A stretch of DNA of 64,000 nt. It comes from Alphaproteobacteria bacterium (GTDB lineage Bacteria; Pseudomonadota; Alphaproteobacteria; Micavibrionales; UBA2020). Shown here in pieces: positions 35,027 to 42,976 of this stretch. The notes below the pieces were generated by a model, which worked only from the letters and a program-made list of their open reading frames with translations, did not search any database and was not told the DNA's origin. The stretch is taken from the NCBI GenBank assembly GCA_025934695.1, contig JAICWS010000001.1, forward strand, positions 1,331,301-1,395,300. The letters run 5' to 3'. The translations under genes and the position numbers were made by a program. The stretch's first letter is position 1; each line of letters begins with the position of its first letter.

Positions 35027-37075
35027 ATGAGCGGTAGCGGCACTAAATTCCTGGCAAGCACACTCCTCTATCTTAATTTGTTGCCCGGTTCGCTGGGCGC
35101 AGCCGCCGGGCCTGTAGCGCCGCGACCGCCGATTGCGCCTGGACAGACAACCACCGCTGCCTCGCGTTTCACCGAAAAGGCCGCCGCCGACGATGCACCC
35201 GCGTCCGGCGATCCCCAAGCGCAGCCACCCGCACAACCGCCCCCTTCCCAGCTGGCTGCCAAGGAGGCCGAGATCGACGCGGCTCTTGCCCGGCGGCGCG
35301 TCAATGAAACCTTGCGGTCCATCGCCATGGACGATTTCAAAAAGACGAGCAAATTAGCGGAAGACGGTTACTCGAAGGACCTAAAAAAGAAGCAGAGCGG
35401 CCTTTCGAAATACCTCCATAAGAACAACCCCGCCATGACGAAGGCCGTCATCGTCGACCCCCTCAAGTTCGACGCGGCGCTGGCCCTCGGCATGTCTCCG
35501 CAGCTGGCGACGCAGACGATCCTCGGCCTGCAGCACGTCTCTCCAGGCGACGAGTTGATCGCCAACATCACAAGCCACATGAAGTCCGATGACATGTCGG
35601 CGTTCGCCGCGACAGATTCCTATACCCAGGACGCCTCCGCGCATTGGGATTTCTTCAACAAAAAGCCGCAGGCCTGCGTGATCGTGCCGGAACCGGGCGC
35701 CGATCTCGCCGCGGCGGTGCCAGGACTGTCATACCAGGAGAATCTCGATTATTCGAACCTGCACGAAGGCTGGCACTGCAAAAACACCATGCTCGACTAT
35801 TCGAGCGTGCCGAAGGAGGTTTACGCGGGCGTCGACCAAGGGGCGCCGGAGAAATCGATTGGCCACGAAGACCAGCTGAAGGTCTTCTCCATCATGGACA
35901 AGGGCGAGTCACTTTCCGACGTCGGCGCGCTCGGCGACATGATCCGCAAGGGCCACGGCCTCAACGTCATCGACAAAGTGCAGGCCTGGCGGAACAACAA
36001 TTCCGAGGATTACGGGCATTGGGCGAGCGCCGCGCTGGAAGGCCTGAAGAAGAAGATAAACGAGATGGGAATCGACAAGTTCCGAAAGCTGAACGACAAG
36101 GACGCCGGTAAGCTGTATGAAACCGTCGTGAATGAGAACGCCTATACGCCGCGCGAGGCGGAAGTCATTTTCCAGTACCGCAGGAAAGCCGACGATGCGG
36201 ACCGCGCGGAGCTCCGCGACTGGAAATCGAATTTCGACACGCTGGAAACCATGATGTCGACGGGCGCCGCGGTCCATGACGGTGCGGATACGAAGACACT
36301 CGACAACGCCATCGCGCAGGCGCAAGTGCCGCAAACCCGGGACGCGCTCTCCGCCCTGCGCAGCCAGATCAACACAATGGGCGTCGACAAATTCCGGGCG
36401 CTTGGTGCTGACGATGCCGCCAAGCTGGCGGAACATCTCACGGCCAGCGGCAAGGTGCCGGACGGTATCGCGACCAATGCCGCGGACTATTGGGCCGCGC
36501 CGCCCGACGACCGGAAGGCGATGGAAAAAATGATCGCCGATTACAAGACAGCCATTCCCAAGGCGCTCGACATCATGAAGCCTTACGGCGAACCGCCAAC
36601 GGACGCGGAAAAAGCGGCGCAAGCGCAGGCAATAGCCGACGCGGGGGCGCAGGCGAACGCTGCCGCGAAGCCGCTTTCGCCGCAGGAGCAGGAGGTCTTC
36701 GCGCAGCTGGCAAAGTGGGACGCGGCGACGATGTTGCAGGACCGCGCCTTCGCCAAGGACGGCAAGATCACGCCCGCCACGCTGATCAAAGCCTATGGCA
36801 AGATGCAGGAAGAATTGCGCGCCCAGCTGGTGAAGACGCCGGACGATCCCTTGCTCCACGCCAAGGTGGGCAAGCTGCAGGCTTCCTTTATCTCGACGGT
36901 CCAGGATCTCGATTATGTCGACGCCAATGCCCAGCGCGGGGTGAACATCGTTGCCAAAGAGCCCGCCCTGAAAGAGGCGCTGAAGAAGCTGCCGCCGATG
37001 CCCCATACCAAGCTGGTCCAGCTGCCTGACGGTACCGTGTTCAAGCGCGCGCCCCAGCCGGGGCCGGGGGTGTAG
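35027..37075 (+). CDS. Predicted secreted zinc metallopeptidase, HExWHC family, paralog 1
   Basis: 682 residues from an ATG with CAGGG upstream. Residues 5-28 resemble a signal peptide (KFLASTLLYLNLLPGSLGAA), followed by a Pro/Ala linker. The core shares with the next two proteins IVDPLKFDAALALGM, QACVIVP, LHEGWHC (His246-Glu-x-x-His250) and GESLSDVGALGDMIRKG, whose Glu294 lies 48 residues after His246. This is the arrangement of a gluzincin zinc site (HExxH plus distal Glu). It uniquely repeats an internal module (INEMGIDKFRKLNDKDAGKL and INTMGVDKFRALGADDAAKL). The C-terminal helical module has DGKITPATLIKAYGKMQ. No known peptidase family recognised. Confidence 0.72.
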   Translation: MSGSGTKFLASTLLYLNLLPGSLGAAAGPVAPRPPIAPGQTTTAASRFTEKAAADDAPASGDPQAQPPAQPPPSQLAAKEAEIDAALARRRVNETLRSIAMDDFKKTSKLAEDGYSKDLKKKQSGLSKYLHKNNPAMTKAVIVDPLKFDAALALGMSPQLATQTILGLQHVSPGDELIANITSHMKSDDMSAFAATDSYTQDASAHWDFFNKKPQACVIVPEPGADLAAAVPGLSYQENLDYSNLHEGWHCKNTMLDYSSVPKEVYAGVDQGAPEKSIGHEDQLKVFSIMDKGESLSDVGALGDMIRKGHGLNVIDKVQAWRNNNSEDYGHWASAALEGLKKKINEMGIDKFRKLNDKDAGKLYETVVNENAYTPREAEVIFQYRRKADDADRAELRDWKSNFDTLETMMSTGAAVHDGADTKTLDNAIAQAQVPQTRDALSALRSQINTMGVDKFRALGADDAAKLAEHLTASGKVPDGIATNAADYWAAPPDDRKAMEKMIADYKTAIPKALDIMKPYGEPPTDAEKAAQAQAIADAGAQANAAAKPLSPQEQEVFAQLAKWDAATMLQDRAFAKDGKITPATLIKAYGKMQEELRAQLVKTPDDPLLHAKVGKLQASFISTVQDLDYVDANAQRGVNIVAKEPALKEALKKLPPMPHTKLVQLPDGTVFKRAPQPGPGV

Positions 37076-37078
37076 CAC

Positions 37079-38626
37079 ATGGACGATGCGCCCGATAACC
37101 TGCCGGATACTTTCGCCGCCCACGTTCTCGATGCAGCGGGAGAGGTGGGCCTGGGCGGCAGCCAGTTCCTGGCTTCCGACGCGGCGAAGCGGCGCACTCC
37201 ACCGTTGGCCGTCCCGCAAGGCCACGCCGGCAGCGACGCCCGGCGCGATGACATCAACCAGGCGCTGTTGGCGCAGGCGCGGCGGAACTACCCGTCGCTG
37301 ATGAACGGCGTCCGCACAGAATATTCCGCCTATCTTGAAGGGCTGCAGCAGCGAACTAATGCCGATCTGCGCACGGAAGGCAACCGTTTCCACTCGCAGG
37401 CCGTCATCCTCGACCCCGCGAAATATGACGCCGGGATCGCGCTTGGCATTAGGGGGCCGGAGACGGTCGGCGCTCAATTGCAGGCGCAGGGCGCGGCGAC
37501 AGCGCCCGGCGTGCCGGAAATGGCGGATGCCCGCATGTCGTCCTATTATCCGACGAAGTTCGGAAACCCGACCTACACCCAAGCCCCCACGGCGCTGCAG
37601 AATCCGAATAACGGCGGCGGGCTGCAGGCCTGCGTCGTCGCTCCAGCATCCGACTATGCCATGATAGACGGTCTGAACATTCCGGGTCTTTCCACCGCCG
37701 ACCGCATCAAGTTCCTTGACCGTCACGAAACCTGGCATTGTCGGGACGACCGCTATTCGATGGCGGGCATCAATCCCGACGATCTCAAGACCATTGACCC
37801 CAACAATGACAAGACGCTTGCGGACAACGCGGCCGGCTGCAAGGTCCTTGCCACCCTGTACCAGAAGGAAGCCTTTGCAGACACCGGCGCGATCGGGTCA
37901 ATGCTGCGGGAAGGCTATGACATGTCGCTGCTCGACAAGGTCGCGAACTGGCGCAAGGGCAGCCCCGCTGACACGATCCATATCACGACGCCGGTGCTGC
38001 AGGGCCTGAAACAGGAAATCGAGGACATAGGCGGCATTGACAGGTTCCGCGCCTTGAGCGATGCGCAGGCTAAGGAGCTTTATTACAAGACTGTCGACAA
38101 ATACGGCGTCAGCGGCCCGGCCGTGCAGACGGCGCTGAAATACAAGCTTGCCGACCCGCTCCAGACCATCGGCCACCAGATCGACGCGGTTTTCGACCGG
38201 GACTCCAGCAAGGGAATTGATTTCTACCGTTACTTCAGCGCAACCGGCAAGCCCGCGCCGGGAACGAGCCTGACCGCCGACCAGCAGCGCCAGCTCGATG
38301 CCTATAATCCGCAGGCGTCGATGGAGGACCAGGCCTTCAGTACCAGCGGCAAGGTGACGCCCGAAACCATGATCGGCGCCTATACCCGGATGCAGGACCA
38401 GTTCCGCACCCTGATCAAGCAGCATCCGGAAGATCCCCTTTACCCGCAGGAGATGGCAAAATTGCAGAAAGCCTTCACCGACAACCTGCAGCGCATGGAT
38501 TATGCAGCGGTGAACAACCGCTATGGCGTTAAAATCGAGAACGTCGAACCGTCACTGGCGGCATTTTCAGGCGGACAGCAGCGGCCGGCAGCACCAAGAA
38601 TGCTGCCGCCGGCGATAAAGCCCTGA
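37079..38626 (+). CDS. Predicted zinc metallopeptidase, HExWHC family, paralog 2
   Basis: 515 residues, starting three bases after the previous stop, so translationally coupled. No signal peptide is evident, unlike its neighbours. Shared motifs: VILDPAKYDAGIALGI, QACVVAPAS, DRHETWHC (His216, Glu217, His220) and KEAFADTGAIGSMLREG with Glu264, again 48 residues on. The C-terminal module has TSGKVTPETMIGAYTRMQ and MDYAAVNNRYGVKIENVEPS. Either it stays in the cytoplasm, is exported another way, or its true start lies in a leader that cannot be seen. Confidence 0.7.
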   Translation: MDDAPDNLPDTFAAHVLDAAGEVGLGGSQFLASDAAKRRTPPLAVPQGHAGSDARRDDINQALLAQARRNYPSLMNGVRTEYSAYLEGLQQRTNADLRTEGNRFHSQAVILDPAKYDAGIALGIRGPETVGAQLQAQGAATAPGVPEMADARMSSYYPTKFGNPTYTQAPTALQNPNNGGGLQACVVAPASDYAMIDGLNIPGLSTADRIKFLDRHETWHCRDDRYSMAGINPDDLKTIDPNNDKTLADNAAGCKVLATLYQKEAFADTGAIGSMLREGYDMSLLDKVANWRKGSPADTIHITTPVLQGLKQEIEDIGGIDRFRALSDAQAKELYYKTVDKYGVSGPAVQTALKYKLADPLQTIGHQIDAVFDRDSSKGIDFYRYFSATGKPAPGTSLTADQQRQLDAYNPQASMEDQAFSTSGKVTPETMIGAYTRMQDQFRTLIKQHPEDPLYPQEMAKLQKAFTDNLQRMDYAAVNNRYGVKIENVEPSLAAFSGGQQRPAAPRMLPPAIKP

Positions 38627-38659
38627 CTTTTTTTATATGACCTTTTGAGGAACCGGTAT

Positions 38660-40258
38660 TTGAACGACCCGAACGCCAAACCAGGCGCACTTCCCATCGC
38701 CGGCACCCTTACCGCGGCCTTCCGCCGTTTTGCCCTGCGCACCACGCTGATTGCCGGCGTCATGGGCGCGACCGGCCCCACAGGAACAGAGGCCGAGAGC
38801 AATGCCCCCGCCGTCGGTCAGCCCGGGCCGGTATCCGGCACGGCGCCATCAGCCCCGCCCCTTTTAAGCGTCCGGGAAAAGAAACGCCGGGCCCGCATCC
38901 GCGAGGCGCTGCTGGAAAGCGCAAGGGGTGATCTGGACAGCCTCGAAGCCGGCTCCGAGACCGGCTATACCCGCGACCTCCAGGGCCTGGGCAGTCGGTT
39001 GACCGGTGAATTGCAGGCCGCTCACTCCACCGTCCATAACAAAGTCGCCTTCGTCGACCCGCAAAAGCTCGACGTGGCCCTGTCGCTTGGCTTTGCGCCG
39101 GATTATGCCGTTGGCAGGCTCCTGGCCGAACAGAGGATTCATATTCCGGACAACCAGCTGGCGCAGGCCGGCCAGAAAGCCACGAGTTATTATGAGTCAA
39201 AATTCGGGATAAAGACCTATACCCAGGACCCGACGGCCTTAACCAACCTGCGCAACCCAAATCCGCGGGCCTGCGTGGTCGTGCCCTCGTCCGAACGGTC
39301 GCCGGATATCGACATTCAGGGCCTCTCGCGGCCGGACATTGTCGAATTCACCAATCGCCACGAAGGCTGGCACTGCCTGGACGGCAAGTACAACCTGCGC
39401 CACCTCGACCCGGAGAAGCTCGAGGCCGTGAGGAAAGGCACCCTCGGCTCCCAGATCAATGACCGCACCGCGCTTGAAATCTATGCCACGATATATCGCA
39501 AGGAGGCGCTGGCCGACGTGGGCGCGACCGGCGATATGATCCGCGCCGGCAAGGGGCTCGACCTGATCGACAAGGTCGCCGACTGGCGTGCCCAGGATCC
39601 CAAGGACCTCCAGCACCTCTCGTCGCCCGTGCTGAAGGGGCTGAAAGCCAAAATCGGGGAGATCGGGCTCGATAACTTCCGCAAGTTGAGCGATACCGAC
39701 GCGCAGAAGCTTTATTTCGAGGTGACGGACAAATGGGGCATGACCGGCAGGAGCTTGCAGACCGGCCTGCGCTTCGAAATGGCGAAGGGCGCGGAACGCC
39801 AGGGCTATCTCGACCGTTTCGGCAAGGACCAGGACGTGACCCGGGCGCTGCTGCTCGAGACCTATGTCGCGAAAGCGCGGCCGGATCAGCCTGCGGCGGG
39901 CCTCAGCGGGACCGATGCGGCGCTGGCAGCGCAGCTTAAAAACTGGGACGCCGACAAGCTGCTGGACGATAAGGCCTTTGAAATGGGTAAGAAAATCACG
40001 CCGCAAACGATTATCGCCGCCTATAACCGGCTGCAGGGAGACCTGCACGGCAAGATGACGTCTGACCCGGACAACAAGCTCTATCCCCTCCAGGCGACGA
40101 AGCTGCAGCAGGCGTTTTTGACCCACGCGCGGGAGCTGGACTATGTCGGCGCGAACGCCGCGCGCGGAGTTGACATCGTCAAGACCGAGGCGGCGCTGAA
40201 GAGTTTCGCCGAGCCGCCGAAAAAAAATGCCTCCGCGGGTGCTCCAGTCAGCGGCTGA
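38660..40258 (+). CDS. Predicted secreted zinc metallopeptidase, HExWHC family, paralog 3
   Basis: 532 residues from a TTG seven bases after GAGGAA; a TTG five codons earlier overlaps that site. The N terminus RRFALRTTLIAGVMGATG may be a signal or anchor. Shared motifs: FVDPQKLDVALSLGF, RACVVVPSS, NRHEGWHC (His234, Glu235, His238) and KEALADVGATGDMIRAG with Glu282, 48 residues on. The C-terminal module has GKKITPQTIIAAYNRLQG and LDYVGANAARGVDIVKTEA. It follows paralog 2 by 33 bases and ends the cluster. Confidence 0.72.
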   Translation: MNDPNAKPGALPIAGTLTAAFRRFALRTTLIAGVMGATGPTGTEAESNAPAVGQPGPVSGTAPSAPPLLSVREKKRRARIREALLESARGDLDSLEAGSETGYTRDLQGLGSRLTGELQAAHSTVHNKVAFVDPQKLDVALSLGFAPDYAVGRLLAEQRIHIPDNQLAQAGQKATSYYESKFGIKTYTQDPTALTNLRNPNPRACVVVPSSERSPDIDIQGLSRPDIVEFTNRHEGWHCLDGKYNLRHLDPEKLEAVRKGTLGSQINDRTALEIYATIYRKEALADVGATGDMIRAGKGLDLIDKVADWRAQDPKDLQHLSSPVLKGLKAKIGEIGLDNFRKLSDTDAQKLYFEVTDKWGMTGRSLQTGLRFEMAKGAERQGYLDRFGKDQDVTRALLLETYVAKARPDQPAAGLSGTDAALAAQLKNWDADKLLDDKAFEMGKKITPQTIIAAYNRLQGDLHGKMTSDPDNKLYPLQATKLQQAFLTHARELDYVGANAARGVDIVKTEAALKSFAEPPKKNASAGAPVSG

Positions 40259-40341
40259 GCGCGTACAAATCGTACGTGCGTTTAATGACGGTGGCGCAAC
40301 ACGAAGTGAGCAGTCTAACCCCCTTGAATTTTCAAATTTAC

Positions 40342-40369
40342 TTTACAAATTTTCGAATCGACATATAAC
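40342..40369 (+). promoter_or_regulatory. Promoter of the polyamine decarboxylase
   Basis: TTTACA (40342-40347), a 16-base spacer and TATAAC (40364-40369). The expected start, near 40376, coincides with the first base pairs of the structured leader. Confidence 0.65.
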
Positions 40370-40375
40370 CTAGAA

Positions 40376-40446
40376 GTATGAGGGCACGGCAGCGAATGAT
40401 TCGCGTGCGGTTATCTCATAAACGCCCTGAGGAGGGTGTGCATGAA
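40376..40446 (+). promoter_or_regulatory. Structured mRNA leader that sequesters the ribosome-binding site (speF-like)
   Basis: The 71-base leader folds by inspection into an outer stem (TATGAG 40377-40382 with CTCATA 40415-40420) enclosing a hairpin (GCGAA-TGA-TTCGC, extended by GCAC/GTGC, 40384-40408). A second hairpin, ACGCCCT-GAGG-AGGGTGT (40422-40439), has a loop and 3' strand that contain the GAGGAGGG ribosome-binding site. An alphaproteobacterial leader motif named speF, upstream of ornithine decarboxylase genes, is known from comparative work; identity with it is inferred from position and cannot be checked here. Confidence 0.5.
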
Positions 40447-41646
40447 ATGGACGATTATGACGGCCCTGACGAGGTGGTGCGACGACGCCGCCCAGACATC
40501 CCGGTAACCTGTTTCCGCCCCGCGGCGCTCGAAAACGCCGCCAAATGGTTCCTCAGCAACTTCCCCGGCAAAGTCCTCTACGCGGTTAAAGCCAACCCCG
40601 CCAAATATGTCCTCTCGGGCCTCTACGCCGCCGGCATCCGCCACTACGACGCCGCCTCCATCCCCGAGATCCAGCTCGTCCGCGAGCTCTGCCCCGGCGC
40701 CCACATCGCCTTCATGCATCCGGTCAAAAGCCGCCCGTCGATCGAGCAGGCTTATTTCGACCATGGCGTACGCGATTTCTCCTTCGACAGCATCGAAGAG
40801 ATGGAAAAGATCGCCGTCTGCACGGGCAAAAGCAAAGACCTCGGCCTGTTCCTGCGCCTGGCCGTTCCGAACACCTCGTCCGAGCTGCCTCTGTCGGGCA
40901 AATTCGGCTGCCTGCCTGAAAAGGCCCCCGAAATCCTGAAAGCGGCCCGCAAGATTTCCAGGAAGCTGGGCATCTGCTTCCACGTCGGTTCGCAGACGAT
41001 GGACCCGCAGGCCTATGTGACGGCCCTGAGCCTCGTCGGCGGCATTCTGCGCAGCATTCCGCGCACCCGCGTCGACGTCATAGACGTGGGCGGCGGCTTC
41101 CCCTCGATTTACCCCGACATGGCCCCACCTGCCCTGTCCGACTACAAGACCGCCATCGAGAGCGGCTTCGACAAGCTTCCCCACCCGGAACGCTACGAGT
41201 TCTGGTGCGAGCCCGGGCGCGCCCTGGTCGCCGAGAGCGCCTCGGTGGTCGTCCAGGTAGAGCTTCGCAAGGACGATGTCCTTTATATTAACGATGGAAC
41301 CTATGGCAGCCTGTTCGACGCAGGCCACCTTGGTTTCCGTTACCCGGTTCGTCTGATCCGTCCGACGCCGGGAGGCACCAGTGCGCCGCACAAGGGTTTC
41401 CGCTTCTACGGCCCGACCTGCGACAGCATTGACTATATGCCAGGCCCCTTCTTCCTGCCGGAAGACGTCAGGGAGGGGGATTACATCGAGATCGGCCAGC
41501 TCGGCGCCTACGGGAATACCATGCGCACGGACTTCAACGGCTTTTCGGCCCATGAAGTCGTGTCTGTGAAAGCCCCGCCGCTGGTCACGCTCTACGATGA
41601 CACCCAGGAAACGACGGATACACAAGAGCTTGTCGCCGTAGGTTAA
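40447..41646 (+). CDS. PLP-dependent ornithine/lysine decarboxylase, alanine-racemase fold
   Basis: 399 residues of the fold type III (eukaryotic-like) decarboxylases; makes putrescine from ornithine, possibly also cadaverine. Motifs: LYAVKANPAKYVLSGL (PLP lysine), HYDAASIPEIQLV, ICFHVGSQ, VIDVGGGFPSIYP, WCEPGRALVAESA, GPTCDSIDYM (catalytic Cys and substrate Asp) and QLGAYGNTMRTDFNGF. The ATG at 40447 follows a hairpinned ribosome-binding site; upstream in-frame codons fall in the leader. First gene of a polyamine cluster with a DHS-like gene and a ureohydrolase. Confidence 0.9.
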   Translation: MDDYDGPDEVVRRRRPDIPVTCFRPAALENAAKWFLSNFPGKVLYAVKANPAKYVLSGLYAAGIRHYDAASIPEIQLVRELCPGAHIAFMHPVKSRPSIEQAYFDHGVRDFSFDSIEEMEKIAVCTGKSKDLGLFLRLAVPNTSSELPLSGKFGCLPEKAPEILKAARKISRKLGICFHVGSQTMDPQAYVTALSLVGGILRSIPRTRVDVIDVGGGFPSIYPDMAPPALSDYKTAIESGFDKLPHPERYEFWCEPGRALVAESASVVVQVELRKDDVLYINDGTYGSLFDAGHLGFRYPVRLIRPTPGGTSAPHKGFRFYGPTCDSIDYMPGPFFLPEDVREGDYIEIGQLGAYGNTMRTDFNGFSAHEVVSVKAPPLVTLYDDTQETTDTQELVAVG

Positions 41647-41771
41647 GAACCGGCGCAAAGGAACTACCCGAAGCCTTCGAAACCGCCCGCATGACGCGGG
41701 GGACGACTTTCGTCTCTTCCCTTAAAGGAAGATCAGGACAGGGCCTTTATAACCGAAAAGGAAGAGAGACC

Positions 41772-42836
41772 ATGAAAAACCTGAAAGCGGTCAAGACCAA
41801 GCCGCACCCTAAGAGCAACCGCAAGGCAGCCCTGCTGAGCACGCCGATCGAGCATATCGACATCAAGTCCTTCGATGCCCGTCCGATCATCGAAGGCATG
41901 AACAAAATGTCCTTCACCTCCCGCGACTTGGGGCGCGCCTGTGAAATCTTCAACACCATGCTGCAGGACAAGTCGGCGACCAGCATCCTGACGCTCGCAG
42001 GCTCGACCTCGGCCGGCGGCTGCATGGACCTCTACACCGAGATGGTGAAAAGCAACATGGTGGACGTGATCGTCGCGACCGGCGCTTCCATCGTCGACAT
42101 GGACTTCTTCGAAGCGCTCGGCTTCAAGCATTATCGTGCGGACAACCAGGTCGACGACCGCGACCTGCGCGACCTCTACATCGATCGCATCTACGACACC
42201 TATATCGACGAGGAAGATCTCCAGGCCGTCGACCATACGATCTTCGAGATCGCGCAAAGCCTGGAACGCCGCCCCTATTCCTCGCGCGAATTCATCTGGG
42301 AGATGGGCAAATACCTGACGAAAAAGGCGAAGAAGAAAAACTCGCTCGTGCAGACCGCCTATGAGCACGGCGTGCCGATCTTCTGCCCCGCTTTCGTCGA
42401 CTCCTCGGCTGGTTTCGGCCTCGTGCTGCACCAGAAAAAGAACCCGAAGAACTACATGTGCATCGACGCGGTCGCGGATTTCCGCGAACTCACCGACGTC
42501 AAGGTCGCGGCCGGCACCACCGGCCTGCTCATGATCGGCGGCGGCGTGCCGAAGAACTTCACGCAGGACACGGTCGTCTGCGCGGAAATCCTCGGCCACA
42601 AGGACGTCGACATGCACAAATACGCGATCCAGGTCACCATCGCCGACGTACGCGACGGCGCCTGCTCCTCCTCCACGCTCAAAGAAGCCTGCAGCTGGGG
42701 CAAGGTCGACGTGGCGCTTGAGCAGATGGTCTTTGCGGAAGCGGGCTCGGTCATGCCGCTCCTGGCCTCCGACGCCTATCACCGCGGCCACTGGAAAAAG
42801 CGCAGCCGCCGCAACTGGCAGAAGCTGTTTAAATAA
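41772..42836 (+). CDS. Deoxyhypusine synthase-like enzyme, probable polyamine aminobutyl transferase
   Basis: 354 residues of the deoxyhypusine synthase family: LTLAGSTSAGGCMDLYTEMV, DVIVATGASIVDMDFFEALG, YEHGVPIFCPAFVDSSAGFG and EACSWGKVDVALEQ, in which the lysine corresponds to the catalytic Lys of the eukaryotic enzyme. Bacteria have no eIF5A to modify, so a role as homospermidine synthase or in a related NAD-dependent transfer is likely, consistent with putrescine-making genes on both sides. The start follows AGGAAGAGAG. Exact product unproven. Confidence 0.85.
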   Translation: MKNLKAVKTKPHPKSNRKAALLSTPIEHIDIKSFDARPIIEGMNKMSFTSRDLGRACEIFNTMLQDKSATSILTLAGSTSAGGCMDLYTEMVKSNMVDVIVATGASIVDMDFFEALGFKHYRADNQVDDRDLRDLYIDRIYDTYIDEEDLQAVDHTIFEIAQSLERRPYSSREFIWEMGKYLTKKAKKKNSLVQTAYEHGVPIFCPAFVDSSAGFGLVLHQKKNPKNYMCIDAVADFRELTDVKVAAGTTGLLMIGGGVPKNFTQDTVVCAEILGHKDVDMHKYAIQVTIADVRDGACSSSTLKEACSWGKVDVALEQMVFAEAGSVMPLLASDAYHRGHWKKRSRRNWQKLFK

Positions 42837-42847
42837 AAAGTTTGTGT

Positions 42848-42957
42848 CGCCCCGGCGAAAGCCGCGGCCCACGGACTACATTAGGCCCGTAACACAAGTC
42901 TATCCGGTTAAATTTGCACGGACCAAGTCCGTGGATTCCGGCCTTCGCCGGAATGAC
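42848..42957. repeat. Palindromic intergenic repeat, family A copy 4
   Basis: Left arm CCCCGGCGAAAGCCGCGGCC plus CACGGAC; right arm GTCCGTGGATTCCGG plus CCTTCGCCGGAA. It lies between the DHS-like gene and the ureohydrolase inside an apparent operon and ends 20 bases before the ureohydrolase ATG, so it could modulate read-through. Confidence 0.75.
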
Positions 42958-42976
42958 AATGATGTGGAGTTTGAAA

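Noticed and set aside
35909-37738. 609-codon minus-strand frame across metallopeptidase paralogs 1 and 2
   Set aside because: It crosses the junction of two coherent plus-strand genes and is Arg/Val/Leu-rich without motifs.
40411-41658. 415-codon minus-strand frame opposite the PLP decarboxylase
   Set aside because: Antisense to an intact decarboxylase with all active-site motifs.
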